A stretch of 64,000 nucleotides of DNA from CAISIP01 sp038326025 (GTDB lineage: Bacteria; Pseudomonadota; Gammaproteobacteria; Burkholderiales; Burkholderiaceae_C), in NCBI GenBank assembly GCA_038326025.1, contig JBBQJP010000015.1, positions 23,727 to 87,726 of the forward strand, given 5' to 3'. The position numbers and the translations under genes were made by a program. Position 1 is the stretch's first letter; every line of letters begins with the position of its first letter. Shown here in pieces: positions 43,350-52,384 of the stretch. The notes under the pieces were generated by a model. That model did not search any database and was not told the DNA's origin. It worked only from the letters and a program-made list of their open reading frames with translations.

Positions 43350-43468
43350 TTGACTCGCTGGTACGCCACGGCTTGCCGGTCCACTTGACGCTTGCGAAAG
43401 GCGTCATGGGGCCGGGTCGTGAAGGCCTGTTGGCTGGCGGGATACACAACTTTTGACTGGAGCCGGAA

Positions 43469-43807
43469 ATGAAAATGATTGCAGCGGTTATCAAGCCGTT
43501 CAAGTTGGACGAGGTGCGAGAAGCCTTGTCCACCATCGGGGTGCAAGGCATCACCGTCACCGAAGTCAAGGGCTTTGGTCGGCAGAAGGGCCACACCGAG
43601 CTATACCGCGGTGCTGAATATGTGGTCGATTTCTTGCCCAAAGTGAAGATCGAAGTAGCGGTCTCTGACGAGTTGGCGGAGCAGGTGATCGAAGCCATCG
43701 AAACCGCGTCGCGCACCGGAAAAATCGGTGACGGCAAGGTTTTTGTATACGACCTTGAACAAGTGGTGCGGATCCGCACTGGTGAAACCGGAAAGGAAGC
43801 ATTGTGA
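43469..43807 (+). CDS. glnK: PII signal-transduction protein GlnK
   Basis: 112 residues, M-K-M-I-A-A-V-I-K-P-F-K-L-D-E-V-R, T-loop K-G-H-T-E-L-Y-R-G-A-E-Y with the uridylylation site Tyr51, and C-terminal T-G-K-I-G-D-G-K-V-F-V. It binds ATP/ADP and 2-oxoglutarate and blocks AmtB when nitrogen is plentiful. The stop overlaps the amtB start (GTGA), typical of the glnK-amtB pair. Confidence 0.96.
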   Translation: MKMIAAVIKPFKLDEVREALSTIGVQGITVTEVKGFGRQKGHTELYRGAEYVVDFLPKVKIEVAVSDELAEQVIEAIETASRTGKIGDGKVFVYDLEQVVRIRTGETGKEAL

Positions 43808-45219
43808 AGAAACTACTCCTGTCCCTGACTCTCGGGCTCGGCCTGGCGTTGGGCACTGTCGCCGTATTGGCCCAGACTGCACCTGCAGCTGTCATGGAAG
43901 CGGCCTCGGCAGCAGCTGACGCTGCTGCCCCTGTCGCGGCCGAAGCTGCCGCTACGCCAGTTGCTGCTGCCGCAGCTGAGCCTGCTCCCACGGTCGACAA
44001 GGGCGACGTGGCCTGGATGATGGTTTCCACCATCCTCGTGATCCTGATGGTGATACCGGGCCTGGCCCTCTTTTATGGCGGCCTGGTGCGCAGCAAGAAT
44101 ATGTTGTCGGTACTGATGCAGGTCATGGTCGTGTTCTCGCTGATCTCGGTGCTGTGGGCCGTCTACGGCTACAGCCTGGCATTCGGCGGCGAAGGACTGA
44201 TCATTGCCAATCTGGACAAGTTGTTCCTCAAGGGCGTGACCACGGCCTCCCTGGCCGACACCTTCACCGCGGGCGTGAAGATCCCCGAGTTCATCTTCAT
44301 CGCGTTCCAGGCCACGTTCGCCGGTATCACCTGCGCCCTCATCGTCGGATCGTTCGCAGAGCGCATCCGCTTCAGTGCCGTGCTGCTGTTCTCGGTGTTG
44401 TGGTTCACCTTCAGCTACTTGCCAATCGCCCACATGGTGTGGGGTTCGGGTGGTTATCTGCTGGGCAAAGGCGCGCTAGACTTCGCCGGCGGTACTGTGG
44501 TGCACATCAACGCGGCCATGGCCGGTCTGGTGGGTGCCTACATGGTGGGCAAGCGGGTCGGTTATGGCAAGGAAGCCATGGCACCGCACAGCCTGACGCT
44601 GACCATGGTGGGTGCATCGCTGTTGTGGGTGGGCTGGTTCGGCTTCAACGCCGGCTCCAACCTGGAATCCAACGGCGGCGCAACGCTGGCCTTCGTTAAT
44701 ACCTTGTTTGCCACTGCGGCCGCGGTGCTGGCCTGGTCGGCCGGTGAGGCATTGACCAAAGGCAAGGCGTCCATGCTGGGTGCGGCATCGGGTGCTGTCG
44801 CCGGCCTGGTGGCCATCACACCGGCTTGTGGCTCGGTGGGTCCCATGGGCGCCATCATCATCGGCACGCTGGCAGGTTTCCTGTGCCTGTGGGGTGTCTC
44901 GGGTCTCAAAAAGATGCTCGGCGCAGACGACTCACTTGACGTGTTCGGCGTGCATGGCATCGGTGGCATCCTCGGCGCTCTGCTCACCGGCGTGTTTACC
45001 GCGCCCGGTCTGGGCGGCACTGGCGGGGACGACTTCTCGATCGGCAGCCAGGTGTTTGTCCAGGCCGAAGGTGTGCTCATCACGATGGTCTGGTCGACGG
45101 TCGTGGCCTTCATAGCCTACAAGATCGTTGACATGGTGATCGGTCTGCGCGTCAGTGAAGAAGACGAGCGCGAAGGTCTGGACATCCGCTCCCACGGCGA
45201 GACGGCCTATAGCCGTTGA
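43804..45219 (+). CDS. amtB: Ammonium transporter AmtB
   Basis: 471 residues; GTG start in GTGA overlap with glnK. Signal peptide to about residue 23, then an unusually long Ala/Pro-rich periplasmic linker (about 24-62) before the first transporter helix (D-V-A-W-M-M-V-S-T-I-L-V). Eleven membrane helices follow; the twin pore histidines lie in V-V-H-I-N-A-A-M-A-G and F-G-V-H-G-I-G-G. It conducts ammonium/ammonia under nitrogen limitation. It is followed by a strong terminator. Confidence 0.97.
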   Translation: MKKLLLSLTLGLGLALGTVAVLAQTAPAAVMEAASAAADAAAPVAAEAAATPVAAAAAEPAPTVDKGDVAWMMVSTILVILMVIPGLALFYGGLVRSKNMLSVLMQVMVVFSLISVLWAVYGYSLAFGGEGLIIANLDKLFLKGVTTASLADTFTAGVKIPEFIFIAFQATFAGITCALIVGSFAERIRFSAVLLFSVLWFTFSYLPIAHMVWGSGGYLLGKGALDFAGGTVVHINAAMAGLVGAYMVGKRVGYGKEAMAPHSLTLTMVGASLLWVGWFGFNAGSNLESNGGATLAFVNTLFATAAAVLAWSAGEALTKGKASMLGAASGAVAGLVAITPACGSVGPMGAIIIGTLAGFLCLWGVSGLKKMLGADDSLDVFGVHGIGGILGALLTGVFTAPGLGGTGGDDFSIGSQVFVQAEGVLITMVWSTVVAFIAYKIVDMVIGLRVSEEDEREGLDIRSHGETAYSR

Positions 45220-45305
45220 CCCGGACACCGGCCTGCAGTCGCACGTTCACTCACGGGAGCTGCAGCCGGATTGAAATTGCAGTCAGTTCTCCAAGGTAGT
45301 ATTGG

Positions 45306-45341
45306 GTCCGCGTCATCCTTCGGGATACGCGGACTTTTTTT
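45306..45341 (+). terminator. Intrinsic terminator after glnK-amtB
   Basis: GTCCGCGT (45306-45313) pairs with ACGCGGAC (45327-45334); inside, ATCC-TTCG-GGAT forms a UUCG-capped extension, and seven T follow (45335-45341). Confidence 0.96.
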
Positions 45342-45387
45342 GTTTTCTGCAGGGCAGGCACAATGCGGAAAAACACGGTGTTTGCCC

Positions 45388-46254
45388 ATGACCACATCCC
45401 TGACTCTTCGATCCGGTGCGATGCGCTGCGAGGTGTCTGCGCAACTGGGCGCTGCCATTGCCGGCCTTTGGTACAACGATAACCCGGTGCTGCGCTCGAC
45501 GCCCGCGCACGCGTTGAGTCAAGTGCGGCTTTCGGGTTGTTTTCCACTGGTGCCGTTCTCAAACCGGGTTGGCCATGCGCGCCTGTTGTGGAATGGCACC
45601 AGCCATCCGCTGGTGAGCAACTTTGCGCCGGAGCCCCATGCAATCCACGGTGTGGCATGGATGCGTCCATGGCAGGTGCTCGAGGCGGATGACCACTTCG
45701 CGTTGTTGTCGTTCGAACACCGGGCCGATGCCAGTTGGCCGTTCGACTTCGATTGTTCGCAAGCATTCCTACTGGGCCCGGATGCGCTGGAAGTCACTCT
45801 CAGTGCCACCAATCAGTCCGACCTGCCGGCGCCATTCGGGCTGGGCTGGCATCCCTACTTTGTCAAGCGTGCGCAATCGCGTCTCCGGTTCGAGGCTGCG
45901 GGGCGGTGGGAGATGGGCCCCGACAAACTACCGATAGAGCGCAGCACCAGCAGTGGCATCGACAGCCTTTGCAGCGACCTGGATATCGACCATTGCTTTG
46001 ATGGCTGGCGCGGGGCAGTCGTGTTGCAGGACAGCGAGATGACTGTGCGGCTGCATTCAAGCCTCGACTATCTGGTGGTGTTTACCAATAGCGAACGCGA
46101 TTTTGTCGCCATCGAACCGGTCAGCCATGTCAACAATGCGGTCAACATGGCGGGAGCGGACACCGCCCTCATGCAGCGCCTGGGCGTGCGCATTGTGCAG
46201 CCGGGTCAATCCCATAGCGCTACCATGCGGATTGAAACAGGACCGGCAACATGA
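45388..46254 (+). CDS. Aldose 1-epimerase family protein
   Basis: 288 residues from ATG 45388; upstream open frame lies in the amtB terminator and is rejected. Galactose-mutarotase fold: F-P-L-V-P-F-S-N-R-V, H-G-V-A-W (catalytic His position), G-L-G-W-H-P-Y-F and a late F-V-A-I-E-P-V-S-H (catalytic Glu). It interconverts anomers of a hexose. The stop overlaps the next start (ATGA), so it is coupled to the SMP-30 lactonase, suggesting sugar oxidation. Confidence 0.88.
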   Translation: MTTSLTLRSGAMRCEVSAQLGAAIAGLWYNDNPVLRSTPAHALSQVRLSGCFPLVPFSNRVGHARLLWNGTSHPLVSNFAPEPHAIHGVAWMRPWQVLEADDHFALLSFEHRADASWPFDFDCSQAFLLGPDALEVTLSATNQSDLPAPFGLGWHPYFVKRAQSRLRFEAAGRWEMGPDKLPIERSTSSGIDSLCSDLDIDHCFDGWRGAVVLQDSEMTVRLHSSLDYLVVFTNSERDFVAIEPVSHVNNAVNMAGADTALMQRLGVRIVQPGQSHSATMRIETGPAT

Positions 46255-47165
46255 ATTGGCATACCGTCACGCAAGAACCCAGCGCATTGGGAGAGTCACC
46301 GTTCTGGCATCCGCGGGAGCGTTTGTTGTATTGGGTGGATATTCCGGGACGCAAGATTCTGCGTGCCAATCCGGTGACCGGGGCCGTACAGAGCTGGGAC
46401 ATGCCAATGGAACCCGGTTGTATCGCGCCGGCCGCCAGTGGTGGCCTTGTCGTGGCTTTGCGCGATGGAATCTACCGTGCCCATGAGTGGGGCGTCGGCC
46501 TGCGACTTTTGCACCGGATCGACCATGATGTCCTGACGACGCGATTCAACGATGGCAAGGCCGATCCGCTGGGGCGATTCTGGGCCGGCACGATGTACGA
46601 ACCCCGGACGTCCCCCAAGGCCGAACTGCTGGCACTGGACTGCCGTGACGGCCGCACCCCCCATGTGCAGCGCATGGCCGGCGGCGCCACGGTTGCCAAT
46701 GGCCTGGCCTGGTCGCCGGCACAGGATCAGGTCTACTGGGCCGACACCGCCCAGCATACGATCTGGGCCTGGGACTGGAACGCTCAGAAGAACACCATGC
46801 AGGGCGAGCGCGTATTTCACCGTTTCGCGCCCAAGCCCGAGGGCTGGCAGAGTGGCATGGAGGGGTACGGCGGGCGACCCGACGGTGCGGCGGTCGATTC
46901 CGAGGGCAATTACTATGTGGCCATGTTCGAAGGCAGGCGCGTGCTCAAACTCGCACCCGACGGCCGTATCCTGACCGAACTCCCGACGCCAGTGATGTGC
47001 CCCACCATGCCCTGTTTTGGTGGCGACGACCTCAAGACGCTCTACATCACGAGCGCGCGTCACAACCGGTCCGCGCAGGAACTGGCGTTGATGCCGGAGT
47101 CGGGTCGTGTGTTCTCGACCCGGGTCGATGTGCCGGGCTTGCCGGTCAACTGGTTCCAGGATTGA
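46251..47165 (+). CDS. SMP-30/gluconolactonase-like lactonase
   Basis: 304 residues, six-bladed beta-propeller. Metal residues recognisable in L-G-E-S-P-F-W (Glu), T-R-F-N-D-G-K-A-D (Asn), V-A-N-G-L-A-W-S (Asn) and G-R-P-D-G-A-A-V-D (Asp). Enzymes of this family open aldonolactones. It is in operon with the epimerase; both could act on a sugar that is then oxidised. glcE starts 88 bp later. Confidence 0.93.
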   Translation: MNWHTVTQEPSALGESPFWHPRERLLYWVDIPGRKILRANPVTGAVQSWDMPMEPGCIAPAASGGLVVALRDGIYRAHEWGVGLRLLHRIDHDVLTTRFNDGKADPLGRFWAGTMYEPRTSPKAELLALDCRDGRTPHVQRMAGGATVANGLAWSPAQDQVYWADTAQHTIWAWDWNAQKNTMQGERVFHRFAPKPEGWQSGMEGYGGRPDGAAVDSEGNYYVAMFEGRRVLKLAPDGRILTELPTPVMCPTMPCFGGDDLKTLYITSARHNRSAQELALMPESGRVFSTRVDVPGLPVNWFQD

Positions 47166-47253
47166 GCCTGCAAGCGGCAGCTGGGAAATTTCTGAAAGCG
47201 TCGCGTTCAAAAGCTTCAATGCGTCGCGCTCCTGTGTCGTTACCATTGAGCCG

Positions 47254-48429
47254 ATGGACAAGGTACTGAGCGGTCTTGCAGACCAGATTCGTGCGGCGCA
47301 GGCCGACCACACCACGTTGCGCATTCGTGGCGGCGGCAGCAAGGACTTCTACGGCGAACAGTTTGACGGTGACATCCTGGACACCCGGCCTTTGCACGGC
47401 ATCTGCAGCTACGAGCCCTCCGAACTGGTTGTCACGGCGCAGGCCGGTACCCCGCTGGTCGAACTCGAAGACCTGCTGACCGCGCGAGGTCAGTATCTGG
47501 CGTTCGAGCCACCCCATTTCGGTTCAGGCGCCACGGTCGGCGGCATGGTTGCCGCGGGGCTGTCCGGGCCCGCCCGTGTTTCGGCCGGGGCGGTGCGCGA
47601 TCATGTACTCGGTGTACAGATGCTCAACGGGCTGGGTCAATCGCTGCGATTCGGCGGTCAGGTCATGAAAAATGTGGCCGGTTATGACGTCTCGCGCGTG
47701 CTCGCGGGCTCGCTTGGCACGTTGGGCGTTATCACCGAGGTATCGCTCAAGGTCTTGCCCCGGCCGGTTGCCGAGGCGAGCTTGCGCTTCGCCTCGACCC
47801 AGGCCGATGCCTTGCGCCGGCTCAACCGCTGGGCTGGCCGACCCTTGCCGATCAACGCCAGTTGCTGGTTTGCGCAAGCGGGCGGCCGCGAAGCAGATGT
47901 TGCACAGGGCCAGCTGTTTATTCGTTTGCGGGGCGCGCAGGCTGCCGTCGAGGCCGCCTGCCAGGAGCTGGCGGGCGAGCGCCTGGAGCCGTCACTGGCG
48001 CAAGCACTGTGGCATTCCATGCGTGAGCAGAACGCGGACTTCTTCACCTGTGACAGCGACCAATGTCTGTGGCGTCTCAGTCTGCCTGACACCGCCGCCG
48101 AGTTGCCGCTGGGCGATCTGGACACCCTGGTCGAGTGGGGCGGCGCCCTGCGCTGGGTCAAGGCACCCGCCGCACGTGCAAAGGCGCTGCGCGATGCGGC
48201 CCAGGCAGTCGGAGGTCAGGCCATGTTGTTCCGACGTGCGAGTGGCGGCGCCGGCGCGCCCTGGCCAGCGTTTCTGCATCCGATGGCCGAGCCCCTGCAG
48301 CGGATCGAGCGCGCACTGCGTGCGCAATTCGATCCGGCCGGCGTGTTCAGCCACACGCGCCTTTCGGGCGCTTTCCAGGTTGCGCCGACAGCCGACAAGG
48401 GTAACCATGCAGACACAACTCGCGCCTGA
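47254..48429 (+). CDS. glcE: Glycolate oxidase FAD-binding subunit GlcE
   Basis: 391 residues from ATG 47254. FAD-binding PCMH-type domain: R-I-R-G-G-G-S-K-D-F-Y-G, F-E-P-P-H-F-G-S-G-A-T-V-G-G-M-V-A-A-G-L-S-G-P, V-M-K-N-V-A-G-Y-D-V-S-R and G-S-L-G-T-L-G-V-I-T-E-V-S-L-K-V-L-P. Part of membrane-linked glycolate dehydrogenase (GlcDEF). The catalytic FAD subunit GlcD is not encoded next to it. It overlaps glcF by 23 nt. Confidence 0.93.
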   Translation: MDKVLSGLADQIRAAQADHTTLRIRGGGSKDFYGEQFDGDILDTRPLHGICSYEPSELVVTAQAGTPLVELEDLLTARGQYLAFEPPHFGSGATVGGMVAAGLSGPARVSAGAVRDHVLGVQMLNGLGQSLRFGGQVMKNVAGYDVSRVLAGSLGTLGVITEVSLKVLPRPVAEASLRFASTQADALRRLNRWAGRPLPINASCWFAQAGGREADVAQGQLFIRLRGAQAAVEAACQELAGERLEPSLAQALWHSMREQNADFFTCDSDQCLWRLSLPDTAAELPLGDLDTLVEWGGALRWVKAPAARAKALRDAAQAVGGQAMLFRRASGGAGAPWPAFLHPMAEPLQRIERALRAQFDPAGVFSHTRLSGAFQVAPTADKGNHADTTRA

Positions 48430-49645
48430 ATACCAGGGCACGGCAGACGGCGATGCCGCCGAAGCTATTTTGCGCAAGTGCGTGCACTGCGGCTTTTGCA
48501 CCGCTACCTGTCCGACCTATCAACTGCTGGGCGACGAACTGGATGGGCCACGCGGCCGCATTTACCTGATGAAGCAGGTGCTTGAGGGTCAGCAGCCGAC
48601 GCGTGCGACCCAGTTGCACCTGGACCGATGTCTGACCTGCCGCAATTGCGAGACCACCTGTCCCAGCGGGGTCGACTATGGGCATCTGGTGGACATTGGT
48701 CGCAAGCTGGTCGATGCCAAGGTGCCGCGTCCGAAGTCCGAGTCCTTGTTACGCTGGGCGCTCAAAGAGGGTTTGCCCTCGCCATTGTTCGCGCCGGCCA
48801 TGCGTGTGGGTCAGATGGTGCGCCCGCTGTTGCCGGCGAGCCTGCGCAACAAGATTCCGGCAAGGCAGGCGAGTGGCCGCTGGCCCCGGCGCAGCCACAC
48901 GCGCAAGATGCTGATGCTGGCCGGCTGTGTGCAGCCTGCCATGATGCCCAACATCAACAGTGCGACCGCGCGCGTGCTCGATGCCATCGGCATCGAAACC
49001 CTGGTTGCCCCTGCCGCAGGCTGTTGTGGCGCGCTGAAGTTTCACCTCAATGACCAGGAAGGTGGCCTGGCCGCCATGCGCGCCAACATCGACGCCTGGT
49101 GGCCGTACCTGGAAGATCCACAAGGCGGGGTCGAGGCGATCATCATGAATGCCTCAGGTTGTGGCGTCACGGTCAAGGAATATGGACATCTGCTGCAAGG
49201 AGATGCCGCTTATGCGGCCAAGGCAAAGCGGGTCAGTGCGCTGACGCTTGACCTGAGTGAATTGCTGCCAGAGATGGCGCAGCAGCTGGTCGGACATATC
49301 GATGTAGCGCGTGCACCGGCGCAACTGGCCTACCACCCGCCGTGCACGCTGCAGCACGGGCAGGGCTTGCGTGGAGGCGTCGAGCAGCATCTGCAGGCGC
49401 TGGGGTTCACGCTGCGCGTGTCGATGAACGAGGCCCATCTGTGCTGCGGCTCTGCGGGAACCTATTCGGTGCTCCAGCCGCAGTTGTCGCAGCAACTGCG
49501 CGAGCGCAAGCTCGGTCATTTGTCCGAACTCGCGCCGGACACCATCGTGTCGGCCAACATCGGCTGCATCACGCATCTGCAAAGCGGCACGGATGTGCCG
49601 GTGCGCCATTGGGTGGAAGTTCTCGACCAGGCCTTGACGGATTGA
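48407..49645 (+). CDS. glcF: Glycolate oxidase iron-sulfur subunit GlcF
   Basis: 412 residues. Two [4Fe-4S] motifs, C-V-H-C-G-F-C-T-A-T-C-P and C-L-T-C-R-N-C-E-T-T-C-P, in the first 90 residues, then two CCG domains (A-G-C-C-G-A and H-L-C-C-G-S-A-G-T-Y). It passes electrons from glycolate to the quinone pool. The start lies within the end of glcE, indicating translational coupling. Confidence 0.95.
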   Translation: MQTQLAPEYQGTADGDAAEAILRKCVHCGFCTATCPTYQLLGDELDGPRGRIYLMKQVLEGQQPTRATQLHLDRCLTCRNCETTCPSGVDYGHLVDIGRKLVDAKVPRPKSESLLRWALKEGLPSPLFAPAMRVGQMVRPLLPASLRNKIPARQASGRWPRRSHTRKMLMLAGCVQPAMMPNINSATARVLDAIGIETLVAPAAGCCGALKFHLNDQEGGLAAMRANIDAWWPYLEDPQGGVEAIIMNASGCGVTVKEYGHLLQGDAAYAAKAKRVSALTLDLSELLPEMAQQLVGHIDVARAPAQLAYHPPCTLQHGQGLRGGVEQHLQALGFTLRVSMNEAHLCCGSAGTYSVLQPQLSQQLRERKLGHLSELAPDTIVSANIGCITHLQSGTDVPVRHWVEVLDQALTD

Positions 49646-49699
49646 TAACGCGGGGCGCCGGCCGGCCGAGGCCGACGACTGGGCGGCGGGTCAGGTGGC

Positions 49700-51466
49700 T
49701 CAGCCGCCCGCGAGCAGGTTGGCCTTGCGTGCGAGCAAGCCGTCCAAAGCCTGCGCCGACATAGGCCGCGCGAACAGATAGCCCTGTCCGAAATCACAAC
49801 CGGCGCCGGTCAGCAGGTCGCGTTGTGCCGTCGTCTCCACCCCCTCTGCCACTACCTTCATGCCCAGCTCGTGGGCCATCACGATGATGGCCTTGCACAA
49901 GGCCAGCTCGGTGCCGCCGGGCACCAGGTGGCGCACAAAGGACTGGTCGATCTTCAGGAAATCGATGTCAAAGCGTTGCAGGTAGGTCAATGACGAGAAG
50001 CCTGTGCCGAAGTCGTCCAGCGACACCTGGATGCCGGCCTGGCGCAGGTCCAGCAGCTGGTCTGCCACCGAGCTGCTGGTGTCGAGCAACAGGCCCTCGG
50101 TGATCTCAATGGCCACAGCGTTGCCGGGCAGGCCCATGGCCGCCAGACACGCGACCCAGGCGACCTGGCGACCGGCGTCGTTGTGGAACTGCGCCGGCGA
50201 TTTGTTGATGCTGATCTGGAAGCCCGGGTCATGACGCGTGCGCCACACCGCGGCCTGGGCCACCGCTGTCTGAAACACCCACTCGCCGATGTCGAGAATC
50301 AGGCCGGTGGATTCCGCGACCGGTATGAAGTCGCCTGGACTGATCATGCCGCGCACCGGATGATTCCAGCGAATCAGCGCCTCGGCCTTGTGCACCGAGC
50401 CGTCTTGCAAGGACACGATGGGCTGGTAAACCAGATGAAACTGGTTCTCCTGCAAGGCGGCGCGCAGGTCGTTGGCCAGTCTGACCCGGTTCAACGCGGC
50501 CTCCTGCAGCGACGGGGTGAAGAAATGGAACCGGTTGCGTCCGGCGCCCTTGGCAGCGTAGAGCGCCTGGTCGGCGTTCTTGAGCAGCGATTCCACCACG
50601 CTGCCGTCGCCCGGATACATCGTGATGCCGATGCTGGCCGACACGTAGACCTGTTCTTCGCCGATCTGGAACAAGGCGGACATGGCGGACAACACTGCGT
50701 TCAGAATGCGATCGAGCTGGCCGTCATCGTCCAGTGTGGACAACACCAGCGTGAACTCGTCGCCACCCATGCGCGCCACCATATCGGACGCCCGCACGCA
50801 GCCGCTTATGCGCCGGGCTGCTTCAATCAGCAACTGGTCACCGGCATCGTGTCCCAGCGTGTCGTTGACCTCCTTGAAGTGATCCAGATCGACAAACAGG
50901 ATCGCCATTTGTTGCCCTTGGCGGTTGACCTTCTTGATTTCCAGCTCCAGCCGGTCGCGCAACATGCGCCGGTTGGGCAGACCGGTCAGGTTGTCGAAAT
51001 TGGCTTGGTGCCAGACCAGCGCCTCGGTGTTTTTTCGTTGGGTGATGTCGGTATGGGTGCCGATCATGCGCAGAGGCTGGCCTTGTGCGTCGCGGCTGAT
51101 CACCATGCCGCGCGACAGAATCCACTTCCAGCTGCCGTCGCGACACTGGATACGGTGTTCGTTCTGATAGGTCGGAGTCCGGCCGTCCAGATGATTTTTC
51201 CGATCCTCCAGCATCAGCGCCAGGTCATCCGGGTGGGTCAATCGGTCCAGGTCCCGCGGATGGTCCGACAACTCCTCATCGGAGTACCCATACATGTCCT
51301 TGCAGCGCTGCGAGATTCGCTCCGAGCCGCCGGCGATGTCCCAATCCCAGACGCCGTCTCCCGTGCTCTCGAGCGCCAGCCGCCAGCGGTGCTCGGACTC
51401 GTGCAGTGCCTGCTCGGCCTGTTCGGCGCGTTTGCGTTCGGTGGCGTCGCGAAAGTCCAGCACCAC
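49700..51466 (-). CDS. C-terminal fragment: PAS-GGDEF-EAL of the broken c-di-GMP gene
   Basis: Up to 588 residues if translation restarts at GTG 51466 (no clear ribosome site). Contains a PAS domain (W-D-W-D-I-A-G-G-S ... R-M-I-G-T-H-T-D-I-T), GGDEF with M-G-G-D-E-F, and EAL with E-A-L-I-R-W-N-H-P, I-E-I-T-E-G, L-D-D-F-G-T-G, A-E-G-V-E. All catalytic residues look intact, so any restart product could be active but unregulated. Confidence 0.7.
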   Translation of the reverse strand: MVLDFRDATERKRAEQAEQALHESEHRWRLALESTGDGVWDWDIAGGSERISQRCKDMYGYSDEELSDHPRDLDRLTHPDDLALMLEDRKNHLDGRTPTYQNEHRIQCRDGSWKWILSRGMVISRDAQGQPLRMIGTHTDITQRKNTEALVWHQANFDNLTGLPNRRMLRDRLELEIKKVNRQGQQMAILFVDLDHFKEVNDTLGHDAGDQLLIEAARRISGCVRASDMVARMGGDEFTLVLSTLDDDGQLDRILNAVLSAMSALFQIGEEQVYVSASIGITMYPGDGSVVESLLKNADQALYAAKGAGRNRFHFFTPSLQEAALNRVRLANDLRAALQENQFHLVYQPIVSLQDGSVHKAEALIRWNHPVRGMISPGDFIPVAESTGLILDIGEWVFQTAVAQAAVWRTRHDPGFQISINKSPAQFHNDAGRQVAWVACLAAMGLPGNAVAIEITEGLLLDTSSSVADQLLDLRQAGIQVSLDDFGTGFSSLTYLQRFDIDFLKIDQSFVRHLVPGGTELALCKAIIVMAHELGMKVVAEGVETTAQRDLLTGAGCDFGQGYLFARPMSAQALDGLLARKANLLAGG

Positions 51467-51505
51467 ACCCTGAATGGTGTCTTCGTCCAGGAAATTGCTG
51501 GCCAG

Positions 51506-52174
51506 TCAAGATAGGTGGTGCCATTGGCCTTCGGCGTGTCGGTAGCGAAGCACTTTCTCGGCAGCCGTACCTTGCCGACGCACGACCCGGTCCAACTCGT
51601 CGCGCGCCTGCTGTCGGTCTTGCGGGTGCAGTGTGTCGAACAGGTTCTGACCGCGCAACGAGTCGGACGATTGGCCCAACAGGTCACGGGCCGCATCGCT
51701 GGCGTACAGGATCGTGCCCTGTACGTCGCACACCATGGTCATTACGGCGGCTTTTTCGGTCAGCACGCGGAAACGTTGTTCACTGGCCGACAGGTTCAGC
51801 AAGGCACGCTGGCTTTCGGTGATGTCCTCGACCGTTCCTTCGAAGAACTTGATTTTGCCGTGCGCATCGCGCACGGCATGCGCGTTTTCACGGATCCATA
51901 TCCGCTCACGTGTCTTGTGCCGATAGATTTCGGAGCGAAAGTTCACCACACGCCCGTCACGCTCCATCAGTTCCAGGAAGTGCCGGCGTTGCAGTGGATC
52001 GACATACCACTCGCGGCCGATATCCTTGACGCCTTCGAGCATTTCCTGTTCGGACTCATAGCCGTTCAATCGCACCAACGCCGGATTTGCGCGCATCTGT
52101 GCGCCATCCGGAGTCGAGCGGTAGGCGCCAATGGGCAGCAATTCGAACAGGGAGGAAAAGTCGGTCTGGTACAT
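51506..52174 (-). CDS. N-terminal fragment: PAS-PAS of the broken c-di-GMP gene
   Basis: 222 residues from ATG 52174 (GGAGGAAAAG upstream) to the premature TGA. Contains one complete PAS/PAC (E-I-Y-R-H-K-T-R-E-R-I-W-I, F-F-E-G-T-V-E-D-I-T) and most of a second. It has no output domain and would be at best a dominant-negative sensor. Confidence 0.7.
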   Translation of the reverse strand: MYQTDFSSLFELLPIGAYRSTPDGAQMRANPALVRLNGYESEQEMLEGVKDIGREWYVDPLQRRHFLELMERDGRVVNFRSEIYRHKTRERIWIRENAHAVRDAHGKIKFFEGTVEDITESQRALLNLSASEQRFRVLTEKAAVMTMVCDVQGTILYASDAARDLLGQSSDSLRGQNLFDTLHPQDRQQARDELDRVVRRQGTAAEKVLRYRHAEGQWHHLS

Positions 52175-52384
52175 CGCTGAACCGCGAGCGTAACAAATGC
52201 AGGGCGCCACCGGTCATGCCAGTCTGATGAAGGGACTCTGGTCTGTGGACTATGGAGTGAAAACCCGGTCGCAGGTCAGTCGCGCAGCGCCGCATCGACG
52301 TCCTTGGTCAACAAGCGGATCGCAGCATTGTGTCAACACATTCACGGGTCTTCACGCAAGTGTGACCTGCGATACTAGCGGCCT

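Larger units (their letters stand above)
49700..52174 (-). pseudogene. PAS-PAS-PAS-GGDEF-EAL gene interrupted by an in-frame TGA
   Basis: One reading frame from ATG 52174 to 49700 (825 codons) with a single internal TGA at 51508-51506. Both sides read as one protein: W-H-H-L-S, stop, L-A-S-N-F-L-D-E-D-T-I-Q-G-V-V-L-D-F-R-D. The stop falls inside the second PAS domain where related PAS proteins usually have Trp (TGG), so a single G-to-A change explains it. Domains: PAS (about 8-125), PAS (about 130-245), PAS (about 260-380), GGDEF (M-G-G-D-E-F) and EAL (E-A-L-I-R-W). Either the gene is broken, the halves are expressed separately, or the base is a sequencing error. Confidence 0.85.

Noticed and set aside
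43178..43594. Long upstream extension of the yifB frame
   Set aside because: It would run through the NtrC site and the sigma54 promoter of glnK; YifB family proteins begin M-S-L-S/A at the chosen ATG.
51506..51508. TGA as a selenocysteine codon
   Set aside because: The protein is not a redox family, the position is normally Trp, and no SECIS-like hairpin was recognised right after the codon.
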